From contig CP154954.1 in assembly GCA_039621445.1 (NCBI GenBank), forward strand, positions 11,712,716-11,776,715: a stretch of 64,000 bases of DNA, written 5' to 3'. Shown here one piece after another: positions 55,561-64,000 of this stretch. The DNA is from Euglena gracilis. Lineage: Eukaryota > Euglenida > Euglenophyceae > Euglenales. Under the pieces are notes generated by a model. It was not told where the DNA came from, ran no database searches, and saw only the letters and a program-made list of their open reading frames with translations. Each line of letters opens with the position of its first letter. The stretch's first letter is position 1. Both the position numbers and the translations under genes were made by a program.

Positions 55561-55620
55561 TGCAGCAAGCGTGCAGGGGCGTGCGAGGGGCCGGCACATC
55601 CCCCGGGGCACCGCACATGA

Positions 55621-55765
55621 CTGGGAGTATGACTGCGCACACCGCACATGACACCGCACATGACATGACACTGCACACATGACACCGCACATGACATGAC
55701 ACTGCACACATGACACCGCACATGACATGACACTGCACACATGACACCGCACATGACTGGGCGTA
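55621..55765. repeat. 31-bp minisatellite (CGCACATGACATGACACTGC)
   Basis: Four copies of the unit ending ACACATGACAC. Confidence 0.9.
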
Positions 55766-56221
55766 TGACCGCGTGACCCCACGGCAGCGATTTTCCGGCG
55801 AAGGAGGGGAAGCAAGCCGACAACCCCACTGCTTTGGGGCATTTCTGACCAATTCAGGGGGACACGCAAAAAAATAAAATGAATAAAATACCCTCAAAAA
55901 TGAGTGGAGAGTGAGGGTTATGGGGAGGGGGTGGGGGAGGTCCTGGGGCGCGGGGGATTCCATTTCCAAGCGTTCTAGAGAATTGATGGTGTTCCTGAAA
56001 GCGAAAGTTCTGAAAGCGAAAGTGGAAACATCCAAAAGTGCGGTGTGCCCAGAACTTCAAAGAAGATGCAGCACAAATCATGCGCAGAGGTGCTGCCTAT
56101 TTAGTTTATTTATATAAAATAAAATTGATTTATATAAAATAAAATGAAAAATATAAAATGAAAAAAATATGTATATAATATAAAATAATTAATATTAAAA
56201 ACTTATTGCCCGCCCCCCCCC

Positions 56222-56335
56222 CTGTCGTACGACCGGGTTCCTGCAACCTGCGACCGGGGGGGGGGGGTCGTAACCCCCATAACCTGCAACCTGCGACCGG
56301 GGGGTGGTCGTTAATGAGGGGCGGTTGTACGACAA
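56222..56335. mobile_element. Short inverted-repeat element (TGTCGTACGACC), relative of 45,803
   Basis: Left TGTCGTACGACCGGGTTCCT, right GGTTGTACGACA; internal CAACCTGCGACCGGGGG units as in the 45.8-kb copy. Confidence 0.8.
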
Positions 56336-56350
56336 GGGGAACCACACCAG

Positions 56351-57480
56351 CGGGAACCACACCAACCACACAAGGTGAGTGTATGTCCCTACAGCGCTGG
56401 AATTACACCAGAGTTGCTCACTCAGCCAGGCGGAGCAACAAAAGAGCACTGGTGTAAGGGGTACCTGGCCACTCACCACACAGCAAGCTGGGCCAGAAGC
56501 GAAGTTTGTGCCGGCCATAAACAGACAAGAAGCCTTAGTGCAACTAAGGGGGACCACCCACGCAAGCCGTGGGGCCACGTACTCACGTGGCAACCAGAAG
56601 CGGTGACCACACACCATTTGTGACGATTTTAGGTGGTGTGTTGCAGTAGTGGGAACGTCGCCAAAGCGAGGGTGCCCAAGGCCCTGAATAGCCATCGCTT
56701 TGGTGTCCGGGTACCCCAGAGGGCCTTGACCAGCCCACCCGGGTGCCCCTGGTGGCCTTGACCAACCCGGCCCACCCCTGTGGCCAGAAGGGAAAATGGG
56801 AGGAGTGAGGGGAAGAAAGTGGGACCCCCGCGGAGACCAGCAGCGGAAAACGCGACTCCGATGCCTCTGTAGGGGGGCATGGCCGCTTCGTGCGACCGCC
56901 TGGGGGATATGGCAGGGGGGCCGTTGGGCTCGCCGGCCTAGTAGGAGCACACCCCCAGCAACCCAACCCCAAAGGGGAAGTCAGCAGAGAGGGATCCACC
57001 CACGAGGCAGAGGACCGCCCAAACCAACCCCAGACAGGGCATGGAGCGCGGGTACCAGTATGTATGGAACTACTGGTACCCAGCGGCACACTACCCACCC
57101 GCCACCTGCCCTAAGGCCGAGATTTGGTGACCCGGGTTTATCAAAGCCACGGGACCGTGAGGCCACACCGGAATTTTTCAAGTCATGCTGTTGTGCCTAC
57201 ACCATGCATCCCCCACACAGAAAAGTGGGAAGAGGGCAGGAGGCAAGAGCAGCACTGGGGCGCAAGGGTGTAGACCCACCCACGGGAACCACACCAACCA
57301 CACAAGGTGAGTGTATGTCCCTACAGCGCTGGAATTACACCAGAGTTGCTCACCCGGCCAGGCGGAGCAACAAAAGAGCACTGGTTTAAGGGGTACCTGG
57401 CCACTCACCACACAGCAAGCTGGGCCAGAAGCGAAGTTTGCGCCGGCCATAAACAGACAAGAAGCCTTAATGCAACTAGG
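56351..57480. mobile_element. Structure with about 200-bp direct terminal repeats
   Basis: 56,351-56,549 and 57,283-57,480 are about 97% identical direct repeats (CGGGAACCACACCAACCACA ... AGACAAGAAGCCTTA). They enclose 733 bp with one long open plus-strand stretch rich in Arg/Pro/Gly. This looks like a small LTR-type (TRIM-like) element or a local duplication; the TG...CA ends usual for LTRs are not evident. Confidence 0.65.
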
Positions 57481-57627
57481 GGGGGGCAGGTAATATTAAA
57501 ATTAAATATTACTTATTTCACTTTGTTTTAATCTGTCTGGTTATTTCAATTTATGTCATATTTTTATGGTTTCTGTGATGTTTTTTTTAATCAAAAAAAG
57601 AAAGAAAGAAATTACCCTCCCCCCCCC

Positions 57628-57973
57628 TATGTCCAACGACCAGTAACCTCTGTCCTCCGACCGGGGGGGGTGGTCGTTGGACATAGGGTAGTGACCAAAA
57701 AGGTCCTCTGACCGGGGGGTTGGTCGTTGGACAAGGGGTCAAAAAAAAATGTTGGCGGGTAATCGGGACCCCACCCCCCAAAAAAGGTCAAATTTTCCCT
57801 TCCAGCGCTTTGTGCCGAAAATTTTGGGCAATTTTGACAAATTTTTGTCCAAAGAGTGCCAAAAATGGCATTTTGGCCAATTTTTCACCAATTTGGGGCA
57901 CCAAAATTTTCGCCAAACCTCCAAAAAGGTGTCCGGGGGGGTGGTCGTTGGACATAGGGGGGTCGTTGGACAT
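57628..57973. mobile_element. Inverted-repeat element(s) (TATGTCCAACGACCA)
   Basis: Left end 57,628-57,642, exact inverse at 57,671-57,685; further right-type ends at 57,721, 57,942 and 57,962. Suggests nested or stepwise insertion. Core 57,780-57,900 carries a CAGCGCTTTGTGCCG hairpin. Confidence 0.75.
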
Positions 57974-58125
57974 AGGGGGGGGGGGTACTTGAAAATAGGC
58001 TTCGGATACTATAAAAAAAAAATACAGGTCCAGCCCCCCCCCCGAGCACTGCCCTTCGCCGCGGGGGGGGGGGGGGGGCATGTCACAGGGTCCAGGGGCA
58101 TAGGGCGGCACACCCAACACGGATA

Positions 58126-58437
58126 GTGCCGGGCAGGGGCAAAATGCCACCTCTATGGGAACCTCTTTGTGCTTCTGCTATGGCAGGCACCATGGTCCAA
58201 GGCACGTTCCCACGTTGCGGGGAGGTACATGTCCCCATAGGGTTGAAAGGCCTCCATGGCGGCAATTTCCGAGGTTTTCTTTACATCGCTCTTTTGCTTG
58301 CAACCTTGTTTTCCATGCAGGGGGAAATGCACGATTCAGGTAGCACTAACCGCTTCCCGGTTATTGGTCCAGGAACAAACACAATCTTTGCCATTCTCCC
58401 AAACAAAATCACTGGAATCGTGGAAATTCGCCGGTGA
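58126..58437 (+). CDS. Doubtful open frame, 103 codons
   Basis: Contains a hydrophobic run (GFLYIALLLATLFSM) and few rare features; no known family and no splice evidence. Could be chance. Confidence 0.2.
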   Translation: MPGRGKMPPLWEPLCASAMAGTMVQGTFPRCGEVHVPIGLKGLHGGNFRGFLYIALLLATLFSMQGEMHDSGSTNRFPVIGPGTNTIFAILPNKITGIVEIRR

Positions 58438-58560
58438 AGCGTCCCACGGGCGGCTCCCCTCCAGTACATTGATGGTTCAGCGAGGTCAAACTGCACACTG
58501 CTGCCCGCAAAGTGGTCAGGGTTGGGTGGGGGGAGGAGGTCCGATATGGCCCGGAGTAAC

Positions 58561-60054
58561 CCTAGCCCGCGTTGTCAGCCCACTTGAAAAACGCCCCAAT
58601 TTCGCCCGAATTTTCCGATTTTGCCGTGAAAAAAAAAATCCCGGGAAAATTGTGGGTCCCAAGGTGTTCTGAAATAGTTCTGGGATTGTTCCACCCTGCC
58701 GATGCCTTACGGGTTCCCCTGAATGGTTGGGAGCCCGAAAAAAAGGTTGCTCGGTGAAGGAGGTTCATGGTTATCCGTAAACATTCAAAAACAGAAGTTT
58801 ACGGAGAACCGTGACCTTGAACTTGTTTACGGTTTCCCGCGGACTTGTGCTGCTCCCCTCTTGTTTGTGAATGGGACCCGAACCTTGTCTCCAACCACCA
58901 GGAGCTGTGGTTATAGCCCTTTTGACCCAGCCCCCACCCCATATGTCCAATGCAACGACTGAACATGGTCACGGGTTTCCGTAAACTTGCTTTCTGAAAT
59001 TTTTTGTTATCGGTGCATCCCTTCCTGGTCGGTCCCAACGTTCTGTGGGAACAGCACTGGAACAAGGCACGCTTTGCTCACGTCAGTGTAGTGTTGGTGC
59101 CAAGCTGTGGAGGTGTTCCCCACAAACACTGGCTGGGGTTGCTTGTGGGGCGTCGGTTCCCCCTCTCACCAGGTGCAGTTGCGACATAATGAAATGATGT
59201 TCAAGGTTTCACGTAAACTTAGGACAGGTTTGGAGAATAGACTTCACTCTGGGCACAGAACCCAAGTTACTGCTAATGAGCCCAGTTGCCATAGACCGGC
59301 CGCAATCACCTCGGCACACCTTGGGCTGGGTAACAGGTGCCCTCCGTTCCCCCGACTTCCCCCGATGCCCCCCAAGAAAGGTCCGTCAGCAACAACCCAG
59401 AATGAGCTGTTTAAGGGCTCACTGCAGGGGGTCACCCTGCTTCCTCACCACTTGATAGGCCTCAGCAGCTCCATCCCAACATCAAGGTACCCCCCATCTT
59501 AGGAATCCAATGCGGTTTCCCTTCACACTCCCCCACTTACAGGAATGTCCCGGAAAATTATTCATCCATTTGCACATTCCATTTCAACATTATAGAGAAC
59601 TGCCCTCAGAAACACATTTCGCTCTGCAGGTTTGAAGAGCTCTGCAAAGAGGCTGAATTATGCTGAACGTGAAAATGTGGAGCGTAGAGTACGTTTTCAG
59701 AACCCATCCGCTGATGCTTGTTGCAATTGTGGGAAACACTACTCAGAGCAACGGACTCTGAGGATTGTCACTGACAACCTCCAAAAAATCAAAGATTTTT
59801 TTGGCAGCTTTCAACAGGTCAAAAAAAGCCTTCTTTGCAGCATCCTTCGCCAATACATTTCGAAGGTTAGCGGGTCATGATACAGCAAAAAGCCTAAAAT
59901 GTCCAAAACGGGGTCAAAGGGGTCGTTTTTGTCGAGGTGGCAACCAACCCAGAAATTTTCCCGGAAATTTTTGGAGTAAAAGTTGACGGGTACCCGTGAA
60001 CTTTTCCGTGAAAAAAAACAGCAAAAAAAATTTGGGCAGACAACGCGGGCTAGG
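58561..60054. mobile_element. 1.5-kb transposon-like element (CCTAGCCCGCGTTGTC ends)
   Basis: Left end CCTAGCCCGCGTTGTCAGCC and right end GGGCAGACAACGCGGGCTAGG (inverse, one mismatch). Near both ends are ACGGAAAAGTTCACGG/CCGTGAA-type palindromes; the region 58,690-58,860 has several TTTACGG/CCGTAAAC motifs. A plus frame at 59,635-59,880 (CCNCGKHYSEQRTLRIVTDN) has a Cys/His cluster but no catalytic motif I can name. A truncated copy lies at 9,531-10,075. Confidence 0.8.
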
Positions 60055-60367
60055 TCAACCCCATGGCAGGTTGGGAAGGAGAGTCATTCCACCAGTGGCA
60101 CACCTTTCAGACTACAAGAGGTGTGCCCCCCAAGAAAACAATACGGTCCACAGTATCGGTGACCATTTCAATGCTGAAATGCGGAGGGGTAGGCTGGACA
60201 TTGGGTGCATGGGCTGGTGGAATGGCATCCCTGGGGTCGGGGTGAACCCGTTTCTGTTCTGAGAGGCGCCACCAGCAAGCACCTCTGGTCATCCATGCCC
60301 CTAGGCCCAGCATCGCCCAGCATCGCCCAGCATCGCCTTTGGAGCCCTTGAAGGTGTACCTTTTATG
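60055..60367. other. Spacer with CAGCATCGCC repeats
   Basis: Four CAGCATCGCC units at 60,308-60,340, the same 10-mer as at 61,968-62,102. No gene seen. Confidence 0.6.
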
Positions 60368-60830
60368 CCTGCTGCTTTTGCCACTCTCGCCCACTTTTGG
60401 CTACTTTTGGCCATCTTTGGTTGCTTTTGACCACTGTGACTGCTTTTTGAACGCTTTTGCCCACATTTGCTGCCTTTTGACCAATTTTGACTGCTTCTTG
60501 ACCACTTTTACTGCTTTTTGCCCACTTTTGCCCATTTCCAACCACCTTTGCAGCTTTTTTGATCACTTTTGCTGCTTTTTGACCACTTTTGACCACTTCT
60601 GCCTGCTTTTTGACCACTTTTGACAACTTTTGCTGCTTTTTGACCACTTTTGCCCACGTTTGCTACTTTTTTGCCCACTTTTGGTCATTGTTGCTGCTTT
60701 TTGATCACTTTTGCTGCTTTTTGACCACTTTGTTGCTATTTGACCACCTTTGCCCACTTTTGCCTGCTTTTGACCACTTTTGCTGCTTTTTGACCACTTT
60801 TGTCCCACTTTTGCCTGCTTTTTGACAGCA
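60368..60830. repeat. TTTTGACCACTTTTGCTGC minisatellite
   Basis: Irregular units of 12-20 bp, about 25 copies. Open frames (Phe/Leu/Cys or Lys/Ser/Gln-rich) are repeat translation. Confidence 0.9.
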
Positions 60831-61063
60831 CAAGATGTGGTGTGCAGGCCTATGAGATGGCAACATCGAGTGCAAGTTGCAAGCCTCTTGCCGGTCAGAC
60901 AAACAGAGACCAAAACAGTTGTTGTGCTGGAGGGTGGAGGGTGGCACCCCTGCAATTGCAACGGGGTGTCGACCAAACACCCCGTCTAGACCAGACTGGA
61001 TCTGCGGCGAGTGTAAGTGTTCAGAGGTTACACCAACAACAACCAAGGAAGGACACAGCAAAA

Positions 61064-61592
61064 TGGCGTTGTCCAGCATTTGCACCTTGTCCACCATCTG
61101 CATCTTGTCCAGCATCGGCACCTTGTCCAGCATCGGCACCTTATCAGTATTTGCAACGTTGTCCGGTGTCTGCATCCACTTCATCTTGTCCAGTATCTGC
61201 TTCTTGTCCAGCATCTGCATCTTGTCTAGTATCTGCATGTTGTCCAGCATTTGCATCTTGTCCAGCATCTGCACCTTGTGCAGCATCGGCACCTTGTCCA
61301 GCATCGGCATCTTATCAGTATCTGCATCTTGTCCACCATCTGCTGTTGTCCAGTATCTGCATGTTGTCCAGCATTTGCATCTTGTCCAGTATCTGCACCT
61401 TGTGCAGCATCGGCACCTTGTCCAGCATCGGCATCTTATCAGTATCTGCATCTTGTCCACCATCTGCTGTTGTCCAGTATCTGCATCCACTTCATCTTGT
61501 CCAGCATCGGCATCTTGTCTGGTATGTACATCTTGTCCAACGCCTGCATCTTGTCCAGCATTTGCATCTTGTCCAGAGTCTGTCCAGTATTC
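61064..61592. repeat. 18-bp minisatellite (CTTGTCCAGCATCTGCAT)
   Basis: About 28 units with a higher-order repeat: a block near 61,215-61,345 is repeated at 61,345-61,475. Because 18 is a multiple of three, frames stay open on both strands. Confidence 0.92.
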
Positions 61593-61910
61593 ATCCAATG
61601 GCACCCAACCTAGCCAAAATAACCACAAAAGCCCAAAAATGACCACAAAAACCCAAAATTGACCACAAAAAGCCCCCAAAAAGCAACCAAAATGACCCAA
61701 AATGCCTCAAATGACAAAAAAAATACCCAAAAACGCCAAAAGATTGTGAAAAATGACCCAAAATCACCACAAAGGCAGAAAATGGCCCACAATGCCATAA
61801 AATGCTCATATTGACCCAAATTAGCCTAATATTTGCCAACTCAGTGACAAATAACCCCCAAATTAGCAAAAATTGATCCATAATGGCCAAAATGGGTGTA
61901 AGACTGGAGA
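61593..61910. repeat. CCCAAAATGACC-type A-rich repeat
   Basis: Loose 10-12-bp repeat of CCAAAAATGACCACAAA sequence. Confidence 0.75.
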
Positions 61911-61967
61911 ATTGGAGGGAAATTATCCCAGAAATGGGTTTAATTCTTCAAAATGTACAAAAAAAAT

Positions 61968-62102
61968 GCCAGCATCGCCCAGCATCGCCCAGCATCGCCC
62001 TGCATCGCCCAGCATCGCCCAGCATCGGAACCCCACCTCTGGTCTCCAAAATTCCAGCATCGCCCAGCATCGCCCAGCATCGCCCAGCATCGCCCAGCAT
62101 CA
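61968..62102. repeat. 10-bp minisatellite (CAGCATCGCC)
   Basis: About eleven units in two blocks separated by 30 bp. Confidence 0.95.
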
Positions 62103-64000
62103 TCAGAGGTGCTTGGCCACCAGGGGGTGGATCGCCACCCTTTGCCTCTGGTGGCCTTGTCTAGGGCACTAATTGACCAGGTTTTGGTCAACAGCTCTTT
62201 GCAGCAAATGGGATGGTGATGCATTTCCCCCGATAAGGCCTGGAAAGGATGGGGGTCCTTAGACAAGTGAATAAGCGCGAATGAAAAAAAAAATGTGGTG
62301 CTTCACACCAAAACTGATTTCCCAACCTTTTGGTGCTTGTTCATCTTGGAGGCATTAGGTCACGGTTTGGAAAAAAGCTCAACTTCCTCTGGGTGGACGG
62401 GCCGACATCAGAGGTGAAACCGAGAGAAAATATCATCGGGGTTCAGTGAACTCCTGTGCGTTTGGTGAAAAATATTGGACGTAAACAAGCCCTGTGCAGG
62501 CAAGGACAGTCATCCCTAATTTTTGGCCTCCGGTGGGATCCGGTGGGATCCGGTGGGATCCGGTAGCTGTCCTTGCCTGGCCCATAAGGAAATGCGCATC
62601 CAAAAAAGCATGCAAAATTCATTGGCACTGGATCGAAACCACAAGAAGCTCAACAAACCTTAATCCATACCCGTAAAGGAATTCTGAATGGTAGGTATTT
62701 TCTGCAGAAAATTTTATTTGGAAAAATGTTGGACAAAATGTTATCTGGAAGGGAAAAATGATGGTTGCAAAACCCTTTTTTGAGGAAATGCAAAAGCGCT
62801 GATTCCAAAAATTGTATTTTTCCAACTCAAAAATTTAAAAAAAAAACTGAAAAACATTTTTTCAATTCAATTTTAAGGAAGGTTCCAGGTGCTTCGTTTT
62901 TAGGTTCTTGCTGGAGAAGTTTGCTGAAGCCATGAGCACAGGGATCCCCACCATTTCAGAAGAGACAATCATTTGCCATATGCGGCATCCAAGCTGTCTG
63001 CCATTTCACATTTTCCGGAGGTCAGGTCAAAAAGTCATTTAAAGCTCCACACGTGGGCAAAAACATTCAATGGTCATAAAAAATTCAAGCCGCAAAATTA
63101 TTTTCATTTTGGGGCAATTTGGGGCATTTCGGGCGAAACTTGAGACATTTTGGGCCATTTTAGGCCACTTTAGTCCATTTTAGGCCTTGTCAGGCCATTT
63201 TTGCTATAGCTGCTGGGTTGCAATTTAGTGGTCAGATATCAATCCTTTTTAGCTTCACACAAATGGGATAAAATGTGTTTGCTTGTTTGTTTGTCAGAGG
63301 GGCAGGCTCCTCAACCATCGTCCACCAAATCCACCGGTTGCCATCCACATACACGGAAATCATCACCTGATGGCTTCAAATTGTCCACCGAAAAGAAATT
63401 TTGTGCAACAGAATATTTCCCATTTTAGGCCATTTCAGGTCATTCCAGGGACCCCCCCCCATAGGGGGTCAAAAGGTCATTGTAGGCCATATTTGGCCAT
63501 TTCAGGGCATTTTGGGCCATTTTAACGAAATGTGGTACACACGGGTTGATTCCAACTGGGGAAACCCATAGAAAAGCCAGCAAGAGCCAAAGGCAAAGGC
63601 GGCTGTGGTCAACAGCCCATGGAGGCAACCTCTGAGCAGGATTCCCTGCCGGTTGCGCCGCTTCCACACCTCAATCGTAACAGCTTGCCGCACGGCTTCC
63701 GGGCAGCGACTCCCAGAGGAATGGGGAGAGACTTCTTCGGAAACGGAGTTTTCGGGGTGATTCTTTTTACTCCATACCGAGCTTCGGTCTGGATTCCACT
63801 TCCACTTCCAAGTTCAAAACCTACGACAGCGTAAAATCCGCACATGACCCACGTGACCCAGCAGGTTGGACTTCAAACAAAAATCCTCACCAATTCAGCA
63901 TTTCAGAACAACTGAAGGAGCCTGGCCCGAAATAGGGGAAAGCGTGGGAAGCTGTACAATTAGGTGTCGGCGGGGGCGATTGGTTGATGGGCGCAGGCTG
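62103..64000. other. Right end, no supported gene
   Basis: Contains a triple GGGATCCGGTG repeat at 62,530-62,562 next to a pair of inverted CAGGCAAGGACAG blocks (62,497-62,509 and inverse 62,568-62,580), a GGGCCATTTTAGGCCA-rich repeat (63,105-63,200 and 63,420-63,520), and short open frames without splice or domain evidence. Confidence 0.5.

Noticed and set aside
60705-61700. Minus-strand frame of 331 codons (Cys/Arg/Asp/Met-rich)
   Set aside because: Created by the 18-bp minisatellite, whose length is a multiple of three.

Overview
The window is nuclear DNA of a large-genome, very intron-rich eukaryote, most likely a protist or alga. Exons are short (25-270 bp), GC-rich and far apart. The introns between them, up to about 4 kb long, hold microsatellites, minisatellites, runs of 8-20 G or C, palindromes and short inverted-repeat elements. 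There is no operon structure, no Shine-Dalgarno-type gene packing, and I recognise no rRNA, tRNA or CRISPR. The species cannot be fixed from this sequence. Several introns seem to start with GC or GA instead of GT, which is known in dinoflagellates among others, but a short TTAGGG-type interstitial tract does not favour that group.

The main gene is on the minus strand, about 51.4 kb down to 17.03 kb. It is a homologue of the CCAR1/CCAR2(DBC1) family of transcription and splicing co-regulators. From 5' to 3' it has a Pro/Ala/Tyr-rich start and charged coiled-coil exons (51.4-47.0 kb). A tract of Lys-Gly/Arg-Asp repeats follows (45.8-38.6 kb), then the DBC1 domain with an IGGSW...LDGPDP signature (35.9-31.0 kb), an acidic tract (30.4-25.4 kb), the BURAN domain (24.8-24.2 kb), a split EF-hand-like segment (21.8 and 17.7 kb) and an acidic terminal exon with a stop at 17,027. 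From 33.2 kb to the end the predicted splice phases all agree across 18 exons, which is strong evidence for the model.

From 16.0 kb to the left edge lies a second minus-strand gene, or more than one, built the same way. It starts with a signal-anchor-like exon and continues with Cys-rich and hydrophobic exons, so it encodes an unidentified, probably multi-pass membrane protein that runs out of the window. At 54.5-54.9 kb there are traces of a divergent plus-strand gene. The rest of the right end (55.5-64 kb) is mostly repeats, including a 1.5-kb inverted-repeat transposon-like element and 18-bp and 10-bp minisatellites.

The most interesting feature is the intron content. Several families of short terminal-inverted-repeat elements recur. 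Many have ends made of oligo-C/oligo-G runs and some sit right beside splice sites. Together with the GC/GA donors, this suggests (not proven) that introns here have been made or enlarged by introner-like mobile elements.
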